A stretch of 64,000 nucleotides of DNA from positions 1 through 64,000 of the IMG/VR virus record IMGVR_UViG_3300034108_000811, one strand, 5' to 3'. Origin of the DNA: a virus. The notes beneath the pieces were generated by a model. The model had not been told where the DNA came from. It searched no databases and was given only the letters and a program-made list of their open reading frames with translations. Below, one piece after another: positions 41,256 to 56,200 of this stretch. Position numbers and translations under genes: made by a program. Each line of letters opens with the position of its first letter. Position 1 is the stretch's first letter.

Positions 41256-44200
41256 AATCTACATTTTAACATTTCTATAAACTCTGATTCTTTTATATCA
41301 AATGGCACCTCTAACAGTTCATTTATAATATCTTCCATGCTTCCAAGCTTATCTCTATCTTCCTGTGATAAGGAGTTATAAAACTCACCAACAGTGATTG
41401 TTGGTGATGTGGCAGGAGCTCCTTGTTGAGAAGCTGGAAGAGGCGTGGAAGTTTCTGGTTGAGCAATATTGTTAACTTTATTGCTAATTTCAGAAGGCGT
41501 GATTTTAACATTTGCTGATTGAGGAAGAAGTATCACCTCTTTTGAACTTCTTGTAATAGCTGTATAATACCATCTTGCACTATTCCATTCAGGAGCTACA
41601 TAGTTTTGATTTACAAACACCTTTTCCCATTGACTTCCTTGAGACTTATGACCTGTAACAGCATATCCATAAGTACCTATTATTACAGAAGGACTTAATT
41701 TTACGCCTTTTATAGTTCTTATTGCCAATCCAGATGATTGTAATCCATCATATAATGAAGGATTGGTCTCTCTGATTGATTTTAGAATTTCAGCATGATA
41801 CATACTTGGTCTATCAAGTGTAGAGAAAAAGAATAAAATTTCTGTTCTACCTATCTCTTTTGTTTTAACTTCATATGCTTTCATAGGATAGTTTTTAACA
41901 GTTCCATTCTTATCAGTGATTGAAATTGTTGTAGACAAATCTGCCCTTTCACTACCTATAGAGTCTACAGTGAATGTTTCACCATTAGCAAAGTTTTCAC
42001 TGTTTGCTACAGACATAACTTTCTCAGAATCAATAAGAATGGCTTTCTCTCCATCACCAAACTTTGCCATTCTAGCAACCTGGTTCATTATCATTCTTTC
42101 ATTATTTGTAGCTACAATTCCTATAACATCTTCTCCATCAGCAATAGCTTTTCTAAAGCTTGATATAAACTCTCCCTTTCCTGATGAAAGTGTAAAGTCT
42201 TCCATTGAAACAGATGGTATATATGCTTTTTTATCTTCTCTAGTTAATGTAGCCATCTTTAAAACATTACTGTCTAAAGACTGTCTTTTCACCTCTGTAA
42301 GTTCTGTGCTACCAATCAATTTAGTTCCATAGTTTTCTTGAAACTTGCTAGACCCTTTTAGAGATGAGAATAATCCAGAGTCTTCTCCTATTTGTTCAAG
42401 TTGGAAACCATCTCCTAAGAAAATCACTATATTGTTTCTTCCCTTTGCAGCATTAATTAAGTCAGACATCAGCTCTTTAGAAATCATAGAAGACTCATCA
42501 ATAATAATTAAGCTGTTTTCCAAAAGGGCTTTTGGAATCCATTCTCCTGTTTGAGGGTCAGGTTCTCCATAAATAGATCTATGAATTGTAGAAGTGTTTG
42601 CTTTGGCATCGCTTTCTTTGAGTTTTTCATTTAATACAACAACTGCTTTATTGGTAGGAGCCATGATTAAAACTGGTCTACCAGACATATTAGAATAATT
42701 AACCATGTTTTCTACAAGAGTGGTTTTACCTGTTCCTGCATATCCAGCAAGTAGATAGAAGCTTTGTGTAGAGTCATCAATTAATTTCTGTATATCCAAA
42801 AGAGCTTTAGTTTGTCCTGTTGTATATGATAGAGGATTTTTTCTAGTCTCAAATATAGTGGGTTTTTCATTACCAGCAACAGTTTGTCTACTATTCATAT
42901 CTACTGTTGGAGCTATTGAAGCACTCCAAATACCAGAAGCATCTTCACGTATATATCCTTTAGAAGTAAGATAATTAGCCATATCTACTTCACCTATATT
43001 ATACCCACTAGTATTATCTAGGTGAGCTTTAGTGTCCATAATAAAACGAGCACCAGTAGCAATAGCTTTATCAATTAGTTTATAAGGACCTTGTAAAACT
43101 CCATCTTTTACATTTATAAAACGATTACCACGATTTCCATTAGATGATACATAAATTAAATCATCAGATGTGTAGTTACCTGTATTAGCCAATCCCACCT
43201 GAGTATAAGCATTCTCCATACGTTGGGTAGTAGAGTCATTACCTCCACCTGTACCAATAAATTGTGTAGCTTGACGAATCTTAAATAGCTCTTTAGGAAG
43301 ATGTTTTTTGGCTGATTCTTTTACATAGCCAGGAGCTGTTACAATATCTTCTACAACTTTTGATGGTGCTTGTTCTGTTGGTTTTGTTGAAACTTCTACT
43401 AACTTATCAAAGTTTTCGTTAAACACAATGTTAGAAGGAATTGTTCCAGCAGAACTGAACATATTTGCCATTTCTTGTCCTGTATATCCATTCAGATTTT
43501 TTTCAGAATAATCAGATACTAAAAACTTCTTGTCTGGATTTTGTTTGGCATATTCATATAAGCCTTTTATCTCATTGATAATTTCTTGAGGAGTGCTAGA
43601 CTTTTCTACGTCATAGTATTTTTTAGTTACAATACCATAAGATTTTCCCTGAAGTCCTCTAGGTTGTCCTTGTATTGCTCCAAATTTTTCTCTAGCTAAC
43701 TTAGCAGATCCTGCTCCATGTGTAGGAGCACCTCCTTTAGAACTTCCTATGTTTGAACCAAATACAAATATTTCATTAGGCGCTAGGCTAACCACTCTAC
43801 CTTTATATGTTTTTCTTTCTGAATTAGCTTTTTCACCAGTGGATGGTTGTGTAGATTCTTTAGGTGGCTGTAATAATGGAGGCTGTTTTCCAAGATAGTA
43901 TTCAACTATACTACTATCAGGAATCTCAGTTTCCACTTTCACTGTTCCATTATCTATTACAGACTTAGTAAATACTTCTTTGTGCTCCACAGTGTAAGGA
44001 TTATCTCCATACAAATTTACTAATTTATATACATATATTGTGTCTCCTTTATCATTTTTATATGTTAAAGGTTCGTCATTTACCATCACTTTCTTATATC
44101 CATAGACATCATTAAGACTTGGGTCTCCCTTTTGCTTCATTTCAGCAAAGCTTAACTTAGTGATTGTCAAGCCCGTCTTCATATCTATCATCTCTCCAGT

Positions 44201-47200
44201 GGTTCTATCTGTCACTACACGAGGCACCTTTACATACATATATGGAACATCTCCACTATTATATTTCTCGTTAAGTTCCAATATCATTCTACTTGTACTT
44301 TTCATACCAAGCATTTCTATATTTGGAAATAAAGAAGAATAGTATTGGAAGATGTCAGCATAGAATTCACCATACATATCAACTTGATATGTAGCAGGGT
44401 CTTCAGAAGCGAAGAAGAACTTAGGCATCACCTTTGGAACAACATCATCATCTTTGAAAGCATTTCTATGAAAACTTCCTTGTATAAATGCTTCCAATCC
44501 ATTAGTGGAGTTTAAACCACGAATTACAGGAGAAATAAGAGTTTGCAAGTCTTCAACAGGAATAACGTTTCTTATTGAGCTCTGAGAGAAATAAGTTCCT
44601 TGTAATATGGATAGCTTAACCAAATCATTGTAAAACTCCTTAAGTTCATTATTACTATCTCTGAGTTCTCTCATCATACCAGTGTTCATATTCTCAGCTT
44701 CTCCACCCCTATCATTAATAATAAGCTTTACGTTTTTACCACCCAACATTCTATCTGAAGAAATGGGAATAAGTCTCTTTAGAACATCCACCTCTGGGTA
44801 TTTGACTGCCAACTCTCCTAGTCTACTTGCTACACTAGTCTTTGGATCCACCATAAGTCTCTCCACTTCAGAACCAATACTAGTTTTTGTTAAAATCAGA
44901 TAGTCTATAAAAGAAGCCTTTATCTTATTAGCTATCTTTTCAAAATCATCATTTGACAAGTATTCATCCTCAGCATAAGCTTTCATCAGTGTATTCTCTG
45001 TAATAAATCTGTATATATCCTGTTCAGTTTTAAATACTGTGCCCATAGCTTGTCTGAAGGAATTTAACAAATAAGCTTGCTTACCTATGAAAGTTTCTTC
45101 TAATATGTTATCTACACAACATATAATATTCTGAGTTCTGGCTTTCTCTGTTAAAAACTGCTTTCTTGTTAAAGCTTCTCCGCTTCTAAACTTAGTGGTG
45201 TCATAGTTAATGGCTTGTGTAAACTTAAAGTTTTGTTCAGCCATCTTTGCATATTTCAAAAACTCTGTCAGAATTCGTTGTTGCTCAATGAGTTGTGAAT
45301 TAGAAAGCTTTCCATTCTTGTAATAAGCCTCAATGTTTTCCTCAAGAGTGCTGACATTAAAAGGAACATCTACTAGTTCACTATCAGGAGTGTAAGAAAA
45401 TCTATCTCGTATTGCCTGAATGTTTCTTGAATTGAAGAGGCTTCTGATATTCTTATTATCAAGCATTTTTACATACTCTACAATAATAGGTTGGTTCAAG
45501 AAGTTTATGCCAGATTGCCCAGCACCTATTCTTTCTAAGAACATAGCAGGTCCTACTAATAACTGACTTCTGATAACCTTTGACAAATATGGGTCTTTTA
45601 CAACGTCCACTGTACCAGAAGCATATCCAGATAATCTCTTAGAAATAAACATATCAGTGCCATCAGCTGTCTTTCTTCCAGAAAGAGAAATGAATTTCTC
45701 ATTATTTTTCTCATAGCTATTATGCGGAAGATAGACCACTCCATTACCAAGAAGATTTCTTTCTATAGGTTTAAGAAGGCTAAATCTTCTTGGGTCAATA
45801 TATGTAGGAACTTTCTGAGTTATAGAAACACCAGTGATGTTTACAGCCACAATACCAATCCAGTTTTTAGCCATTTCATACAAGTGACGCATTTCAGTCA
45901 TGTATGTTCTGTCCAAAATAGATAGTTCACTTTTTGTTTCACCTCTTAACTCAATGATTCTTTGTGACACTTTTTTCAATCCAGCATCATCTACAGGAGT
46001 GATTAATCTTTCAAAAGCTTCAGGAAGAGTTAACAATTCTTCCATAGATTCAAAATATTCATTCTCTATAGAACGCTTATACATCTCTTTCACCCACTTG
46101 TTCTTTATAACAGCCTGAGCCTGAGCATCTGTAAGTTTCTTAAGCTCTGATGTAATCATTTCATTAAAATCTGCTGGGTCCATTCCTTCAAGCATAATAT
46201 CAAGAATTTCTCCATATTTATCCACTAGTTCTTTTGGATCATCTAAACCATAACTAAGAATATCAGCAGCCTCTCTTAACTCATTCTTTTTGAATATCTT
46301 GTTCTTTAAAATACTATCAAACTCTTTAGAAAAGAATTCTTTTGTTTCTGCTTCTGAGCCAAGATATTTAACAAGCTTTATATTTCCATTTCTATCTATG
46401 TATGTAGCTTTTAGATACATATTCAACTTGTCAATATCAAAGTCAGAACCAGCTTTTGTAGTGATTTCAGCAGGGACAATAATGGTGTCTCCCATATAGC
46501 TTGGTAAAAACCCTTTCACTCTAAACACTTCCATAGAGCTTAATGACTGAGTGGGAATACGGAAAGCTACACCTGAAAGAATTTTCTTACCCTCAGGAGA
46601 ATTGTTCAAATAGTCAAGAAGCGCAGCTTCATTTTTAAACTTACCACCCATCTTCACCTTGAACCAATGAGGAAGCATCACCTCACAATAAGGAGCATCT
46701 TTTGTGTAAAACTTTAATGTATTGTCAGTGAGCGCTACGCTTTTCTTACTTTTATCATCAAGAGCTTCATACTCTTCTTTACTAATATTTACAAACTTTT
46801 TATTTCCTTGCTCATCTTTAATTTGACGAACTAGTTGTCTGGAAGAACCAAGTGGTGCAAATCCTGTAACAGGAGCTTGAACATGAGGTCTACCATTCAC
46901 CTTCACTGAAATTATAGACTTGTGAATAAACGAATATACAATATTCTTAATTTGACCATAAGAAGGAGATGCTTCAAGAGGAAATATAAATTCTCCATTA
47001 TCATCCACTTGAATACTGTCTTTAATATTGTCAGAAAGTTCTCTTCTAAACATTTCATAAGCAAGAGCTTCAGAAATTGCGTTTCCATCAGAAAGAACAA
47101 ATCCATCTCCTAAGTCTTCAATGCCAAGTTTATTCAAAAGTTCATTATACGCATTCTCATGCATCATGTCCAAAATCTCTTTATTTCTTCTGTAAGCTCT

Positions 47201-50200
47201 TAACGCTTTGTCACTAACAGGAATACCATTTTCAAACAAGTCTATAGAAACAAGTTTTGTTGGTTGTGTACCTCTAATCTGTTGCTTATCAGCTTGATAT
47301 GAAGTTTCCACCTGTACACTATATGCTGACCAGGGCACTCTTACATTATTATTAAACCCATCTGTATTAAACTCTCCATTACCATTATAAAGAGAATAAG
47401 TTTCATCAGTTCCAAGCTTTCTACCAGATTCTACAATACCATATCCTTTTTTAGAGTTAAACATTTTTATATAGAAATCCTCAAGTTGTGTCCCTTCAAC
47501 TAAACTAAAGTAGATGGGCATTTGTGAAAACTTATCAAGAACAAGTTCTATATGATTCATTCCATCCTTACTACCTCTTACAATAGGCTTTAATATATTA
47601 AGCTTATGTTCAGGAGATGGCTTTGATAGAGTTTTCTTATCAATAGCTTTTAATTTACCATTCTCAGGATAGGTGTAGATTCCTTTTTCAGCAAATTTAC
47701 TTCTTGTATAAGCCATTTGCCATTGATGGAAAGCTTCAGCAGCATCATCCCATTGTCCACTCTTTAGCTTAATTTCTTTATAAGTGTTGTCCATTAACCA
47801 AGAAGCAGCATCAGCTACGTTAACCTCACCATAAGCTGAAGGTAGAAGATTTGCTAATCTACTAGCAATCACGTCATCTTTTATAGTGATGGTGTCTGTA
47901 TGAGATTTGTGTAAATGGTAGCCAGGAGTGTCTTCTGTTAAAGCAACATCCCCTACATTGTTGTATTTATTATTGAGAAAATTGTTGTATTCATCAGAAT
48001 TAAAAATAGACCTAGCTGGGGATAAGAAGCTTTTGATACGCTTTAGTTCATCAAGAATAATTTCACCATTCTTATCTGAAATCTTAAATTGATAGGGATC
48101 ACCAAATAAAATCTTATGAAACTCTGTATTGGCAATAGTGTAATTTATGGTGACAAATGAAAGAATGTTATCAATTCCTTTTTCTGTCATACGACTTTTG
48201 TCAAACTTTCTAGATGTAGCAAAGTCACTATCCAACATTGGATAGCTATATAAATCTTTTTCTCTAGTTATAATTTGACCAGATTCTACAAGAATATTCT
48301 TAAGTTTTTCAGTGTTTCTGTCTATATAAGTTTTTACAGCTTCGTTAATAGTAGGTGCATTTTCTTTAACATAAGTCATTATAGTTTCTACACTATCACC
48401 CTTATCAATCTTACTTTCTATTTCATTAATCGTTTTAGCTGGTAGAATTTCTCTAAACCATCTAAGTTGTTTTGCTTTCTTCTCACCTATATTAGCAAGA
48501 TGTTTTCTATTCTTCCAGTCTGAAGCTAATGCTATTTCATCCTCTAGATAGCCTGTAAATACATCATAAACTTGTGACCACGCTCTTCCTGCAGAAACAT
48601 CATCAAAAGAAATATTGTTTCCAAGAGTCATTAACCAAGGAGTGGAACCATCTCCCTGGTTTAATACAAAGTATCTACCATTTAGATTTTGGTTAATTTC
48701 CTGAGCATATCTATATCCACGACTCATCTTATATCCACTAAGACCTTTTCCAGCATCTCTATCTCTACCTCCTTGAATATATCCCACCTTTAGTTCTCTT
48801 ACAGATCTACCCTCTTCGTTATAGAACATTCCTCCGCTCTTTAACACTAAGCTATTTTTAGAGAATACATCGTTAAGTTCTGGCCTTTGTTGTTTTAGCT
48901 CATCTATACTATTAGATTCATTAAATTGATTTTCAAACAGGGAAGGTGCATTATTTTCTGAATATGACCCCACTTGTGTACCATCAACTCCTATATAAGT
49001 GTTTGAAGTTTCATAACTAGAGGCTTTTGCATAAAGCTCAGAGAGAATAGAAACTGGACCACTCACTTGAAGTGTTTTACTCTTTACACTATACACTTCT
49101 CTATTAGCACCAAAGTAGCTTTTCAAAGAGCTAACAGCATCATCAAACTTTTGCTTCTCACTCTTATCATTCATCTTCTTAGGAACATCACTAAGTTTTT
49201 GCCATATATCTATAGGAAAATTAATACCTATAGCAGATAGGTAGTCAATTTGTTGTTGTACATTTCTAATAGGAAGACTATTAAGAACAGACGTGTTTAC
49301 AATATATGACCCTATTTGCTTACCACTTTTATCGTTAGCTGCAGAATATTTTATAATAGAAGATGGATCAGAAGCCATAAGCTTCATGTTCTCAATCCAT
49401 GCTCTTTCCACTTCTTTCTTAGCACTTTGGAAGTTAGCAGATTGAGTGTATACATTTGTTCCAGAGATGTATTCTATTAATGCATCTGGTTTTTGTTTTG
49501 TAAAGGTTTGCCAGAAGTTTATAAAAAGTCTCCAATCATTTTCATCAAATTGGTCAAACTTCATAGTGGCTATCTTGTCACCACTTAATGTAGAAATATC
49601 TGCACCAAGTCTCTTCAGAAGAGATATATAGTTTACATCATCTTTGGCAAGCTCAAATGTTTTGTTTACAGCTTCTTGTACACTTGTTGTATTGCTCAGC
49701 TTTTCAAGTATTTGACCAAATGCCTTGCTAAAGTTGATAAGTCTATACCCATTTACAGAGGACAGTTCAGGCGAGAGTTTACCACCCTTACCTATAATTT
49801 GTTCTATAGGTTCATTTTTTGACCTAATCAATGTAGCAAGAACAAATCTAATAGCTGCTGGGGAAGTTTGTTTCCAATCTATTTTAAATGGATTACCACC
49901 ATATTCTTTAGAATTATATTCCTCAGTGTTAATATCTACAGCATCGTCAGTGATGGTTATGCCTAATGTTGTAAGTTTTTCTTTTGTTTTCTGAATCAAT
50001 GTGTTAAGTGATTCTTCTGAAAGACGATCTTCTGGTTTTACACTCTCGTAGTATTTTTTCTTTATATTAGTGAAAATCTCTACACCTGTAATCTTTTCAG
50101 GATTAAATATAAGACGTTTGGATTTTCCAAATAAATAAACAGCAACTCTTGCAGTCATGTCTTCTACAAAGTCACGAGTTTGCACTTCTGTTAATCCTTC

Positions 50201-53200
50201 TACAGCTCTATATTCAGCAGCTTTGTTATATACACTAGGGAATAGAAATTCTTTTTTAAACTTCCCAGCATCTATATCTTTAAACAATTGTTCCTTTAGA
50301 GAAGGTTTAGTTCCAAAACTCTTAAAGAAATCCACGATGGCTTTGAAGAATCTACGTATACGTTCAGACAAAGACCTTGCAGGAAGTTTTCCCACTCTAT
50401 AATCAGCAAAGTCATCCATTATTCTTTCTTTGATTTGCTGTCTTGTAGCTGTAGCGTATTGAAGTTTTTTACCAGAAAGTCTGTCTATAAAGGTGCCACC
50501 CTTAGCTCTTTCATCAGCTATAATAGCATCTTGCTCCTCATTAGAAAGCATACCATTCCATATAGCTTCTCCAAGCTCATGGTATTCAGTTCCTTTAAGT
50601 CCTCCTCTTACAAACTTAACAATGCCCTTTTCAAAAACACCCCATGCTTTTCTTGTTCTATTAATCTTAATTACATTCTCCAGTATTTCATAAGGAATAT
50701 TAGGAGCCACTTCAGCTACATAGTTTTTGAATATAGCTAAGTCCTCTTCTGTAATTCTGTTATCTTCATCTAGTTCTGATATTTCTCTATAATCATCATC
50801 TGTAGGAGGAGCTGAAAAGTTTCCACCAGGAGGAGTGATTGGAGGTTTTTTATCTTCGGGTTTACCTTCTACTCCAAGTGCTCTCTGATTAATAATGTCT
50901 TCATATTCACCTACAGTTTTTGCACCAGACTCTTCATAAGAAAGGAGACTATGCTGAAACTCATGCTCAATTACAAATTTCTCCCATGCGTCATATGTTG
51001 AAAATGCATCTGCGGAAAGAGCTGTAGCAGAAGAACCATCTTTCTGCTTACGAGGACTAGTCCAAGCTTTTTCATCAAACTTCTTTTTAAGAAGCTCTCT
51101 ATTAATAGTAATTTTATTCTCAGTGCGATTGTATTGAGCAGCTCCAGGTTCTCCTGTAGCTGTTGTAATAGAAGAACTATCTATCACTTGTATACCCTTA
51201 TAGGTGTAACTAGGTTTAGCTCCTTCTAAAGCAGCTAGTTCTGCATCATATTTAGCATTGATTTTATCAATAAGCTCTTCATAAGTAATAGCATTAATTT
51301 GACTAACTTTATTTGAGAAAGTATTACTAGTTTCTCCTTCTTTTACATCAAAAAGAACAACATATGGTTCTGGTGTACCATTATCTTTTAGTAACTCAAT
51401 ATTTCTATCATTAATTACTTTAGCTTCTTTTAACAACTCCTGTCTTCTTCTTTCTATATCAGCTATTGCAGCAGAAACTACAGGAGCTGTTGGTGTTGGA
51501 GCTACAGGAGCAGCAGGCTGTTCATTGAGAGTTTTTAACTTACTGCTTATTATTATTTGTGCAAGTGCATTTATTATTTGTTCATCTGAAAGACGAGAAA
51601 CAAACTCTGGATTTTTATCTTTATACTCTTCTACTAATATTTCTTTCAAACTATTGAATGTATCAATAGCAAGTTGTTCTCCTTTATTCTTTCTTTCAAT
51701 TAAATCCTTTGCACCTTCACTAACTGCTTCTACATTAAAGAATCCTTTTTCCCCAGGAACTGCTTTAAATCTCACCTTTCCAAAAGGAGGTTTTAATTCT
51801 ATGATGTTTTCTTTTTTATTAACAAAAAAGTTACCAACCATTGGTTCTTCTTTAGAACCAGGAGGAGGTGTTTGCTTAGGAGCTTCTTTTGGAACAGTTT
51901 GTACAGGAAGATTTATACCATTTATAACAGCATATTTCTGTTTAAATGAGAGTTTGCCATCTGAAGGTTCAGCTATATCAGTGAATAAAGGCAATTCATT
52001 AACAGAACGAGATTTACCATCTGGATATTTGTTACTTAATAAGAAAGATTGGTAATTAGTCCATTGTCTTTCTTCAATCACCACCTTACCATCTGCATCT
52101 TTTGTTGTATATAGCTCATAAAACTTATCAAAGAACTTACCATCTAATGTCTTCTTGTTGATGCTGAAATAAGTGTTCTGAAATTTATTTACTATTTCAT
52201 CTCTCTTGTCAGCAATTTCTGAAAGACCATATTTAATACCACCAATCTCAAGCTGCATTGTATCAGTGTTGAGGTTGATTTGGTTAGTTGAGGGGCTAGT
52301 TCTGTTACTCCAGAATAGAACATTTGATAGATAGTCAGAATATCTAGTGTTTATTTCAGGAGTTTTTCCAGCAGCTTGTGCAGCTATTAGCTCGTTAGCC
52401 ATAGCGTTAATAATCTCATATAGATTTGCAGCCTGCTGTTTAGAGAACTTACTAGACCTTATAAATGTTAAAGTGTCACCATATTGGAAAAATGGTCTAC
52501 CCTTAGGTACATTTATACTTTCTCCTTGGTGAGAAATAGTTCCTGTAGATGAGATTTGAATAATACCTTTAGTCTTAGAAATTAGGTCTGAAGGAATTAA
52601 GACATCACTTACGTAATTTTTATCTGACTCCATAACCTGTTTACCATCCTTATCAAGTACAGGATTACCATTTTCATCCAACTTAGGAACAAGAGGTCTT
52701 GAAGGAATGCCTCTAGATATTTTGAATTCAAATGCCTCATACTTATTAGGATCAGCTTGCCAAAAGTCTTCTCTATATTTCTTCCATGCTTTAGAATAAG
52801 CTTCTAATGTGACTTGCTGTTCTCCTCTATATCTTGGTTGACCCTTAGAATCTGTTGTTTTTATTGTAGGCATTGTTTGGAAAATAATCTTTCCAAGAGA
52901 AGGAGTGTCTACCCCCACCTTACCTATTCTTTCTCCATTTTGATCTACATAGTGTAAAGACCCATCTGTAGCATCTTGTTCTACAAACACTGATGCCATC
53001 CAACCATATTCTACATTTGTAGCCTTGTTACCATCATATTCAATGTCTTCCACCTTTGTAGAAGCGTCTACATTGTAAGACATTTGAACAATACCATTAA
53101 GCTTAAGCGCTTCAATGTTTTTATGATTGATGACAATCATTTTCATTCTACCTCTGTTAGGATAGAACTTAGCATTATTTAGAAAATATCTTGCACGAAT

Positions 53201-56200
53201 AACGTGTGGTGAAGAACTAATAGGAGCTTCCCATCCATTCTTCTCACCTCCTTCAGATTCAGTGACAGTAGATATGTAAAAAATAGGAGCATCTTTTAGA
53301 GCTGGTTCTTCATATCCACCTGTTTCAAATGACGTTGGAATGTCACCAGAGTTACCAAATATAGTGGATAGTTGTTGGTCAAGAGATGACTTGTGTCTAC
53401 CCATTTTTTCTTCAACACTTTCCACGAGCTCATAACCAGAAAGCTTTCTTGGGTCAACGTTGGTTATATTACCAGCATTATCTTCTATTTTAAGTGTACC
53501 ATCAGCATTGATGTCTAACACCTTCACTTTGTTATAGTCCTGAAGACTGTCATTGAATTCCTCTGCAGCCTCTTGAGCAGTATCTTTGTTAGAAAAGAAC
53601 AAACTATCTCCATATGGAGTGATTAGTTCATATCTATCGTCAGCAATTTTATTAATCTTAGCTGGGGAAAGAGCTTCAATTTGATATTCTCTACCTACAC
53701 TTATTGGTTCTTTCTTCCCTTCTTTATTTGTAATTTCTACACTAGCAACAACAGGAGCTTCTTGTTCTTCAGGAATAGACTGAGATGCCACTTGTTCGGC
53801 CTGTATAAAATATTCTTTAAACCCTTTCTTGTCTGAAAGAGCCTCTATAGCATTAGCTGCTTTATCTCTTCTAATTCTATCTCTATTAACATCTATACCA
53901 ATATTGTACATATCGTTAAAAGAATCTCCACTAATTATATTGTCACTAATAGATTTTCTTCCGCCAATTTCAAAATTGATAATTTTTCCAAGTCCTTTGC
54001 TGTCTAAATTCTTGGCCGCAATAGCTAAGTTAATCTTCTCAGACATTGTTCTAAGAGCCTTTATTCTATCTCTTATTTGTTTCTTATCCTGAGGAGAGGT
54101 GAATTCTGTTATTGTAGCTCCAAGTGCAGCTGCTTCTAATTCATATTCATCTCTAAGTGTTTCAGCCCCATCTTTTCTTAAGATGTTACTTACCAGTTCA
54201 GCAGATAGCATTGGATTGATATTCATTTTTAAATGAGCATCATGTTTTTGCAATTTATCTTCAGAAATATCTTTTACATTATGATAGTAGGCAATGTCTG
54301 TTTTATATTGTTCAAATATTTTATAGTTTTCTCTTTCTATTTCCTCTTGTTCATTTGTAGGATTGGCATAATAATTAAAAGGATTTTTAAATAATAAGTT
54401 AACAGAATCTGTAATTTCTTTAATCTTCTCAGCTTTTTCAATCATTGCATCTACATACTCACTCACTGTACCTTTGTTCTCCGCACTAAAGTTCATCCCA
54501 AAGGTTTTTTCAAACTCTTCTTTATCTAAACCTTTCAACATTTTTAGTTGCTCAATTGTAACATCATGCATACCTGAAGGAATACGAGATGTTACAAAAT
54601 TAAAGAACATGTCTTCTTTTAGATTATTAAACTTATAAACATCTCCTTTAGATACAGCATCTTTCATTTCTGAAGCAATGCCCATGCTATTCAATGTGCT
54701 ATCATATTTTTGACCAAAACTACCTGTTATGGGAGAATTGTTTAATATATTAATTGCAGATTGAGTTCTTTTATCTTTAGAATTGTTTTTTCTAGAATCA
54801 ATTCTTCCTAATATACCTCCAGAAACAATGGCGCTAATTGCACCAACAATCATATTTTCTACTCCTTCCTGTTTTCCAAATTGTTCAGAAAGACCAAATC
54901 CAGTTGATTTAATTGCTTCATTTAATGTATTCCAGTTTTCATTATTTCTAGGAATAGATAAATTTTTATATCTTCTTGTATAATAATCGTATGTACCACG
55001 TTCTGCAGCAAACTGCCCACCTTCTTCATACACACCTTCAGCAAGAGCGTTTCCTATAACGGGCTTAACCTTCTCCCAAGCTTTATCTAAAAGTTTTTCA
55101 GAAACCTTACTTTCAAAAACATCTATAGACCCTTTCTTTAAACCTATTTCACCAACACCTTCTGAAAATACACCACTCAAAAGTTTACCATCTTTAGCAA
55201 TCATTGATTTAAAAAGATTGCCAAACTGTATATTATTAGATAGTAGTAATAATCCCATGTTTATACCAAACCTAGCATTCATACCATTAGTTGCTAAATC
55301 TTCTATTTGTTCAGCATCTTTACCAGTGGGGTCACTATTAAAATGTTCTAGTTTATATTGTCTTGTAAGTTCTTCCTTAATTTGTCTATATCCATCTCTA
55401 GATTCTACAGCACTCTCCGTAGCGGTGCTTCCATACATAGCAAGTCCAAATCTAGCACCATTTATTATTTTTGCAGACTCAGCAGCATATGCTAAATTCT
55501 TTATATTTAGTATGGTTTGTTCTGATTTATTTAATGCTCTAGCTAAGTCTAAAACTTTATCTACTTTATTTGTTCCTGCAAAAACTTTATTTAAATACAG
55601 AGAAGCTCTTCCTATTTGACTAGCTAACAATGGTATTTCTCCAATACCTCCTGTTATTGCACCAACAGCAAGGTCTTGCACAAATGCTCCTCCAATTGCT
55701 CCAGCAGTGAAACCTAAGTTCTTTAAAACCATGTTTCCCCAGAAGTTTGCTGATCCTGTAGCGAAAGGAACCATAGCCAAATATGGATGCTCCTTCTCAT
55801 AATCTGTCATATAATTAGGAAAAGCATCTTCCATGTTTCTAAGAAACATGTCTGTATCTGATTTATATCCATCTTTTCCAGAAAGTTCTGATACAGAGCC
55901 TTTCTTTATTGCAGATATTGCATCAGGTATTGTTGAAAATTGCATAGCAAATGTTCCAACAGCTGTAGCTGCAAATTTAACAGCAGCATTGCCCCATTGA
56001 GATAGAGCACTTTGTTGAAGACCATATATGTTTTCAAGATTTCTGTCTCTTAAATATAAATCATATCTTTTATTCTCATCAAGTTCGCTACCAGGAACCA
56101 TCTGCATAGGAGAAGCAAATGTAGGTGCACTAGAAGGCATCTTTGAAAAGCTGGAAAGTTGGTCAATAGTAAGACCTGTTTTACTATCTCCTTTAGTAGT

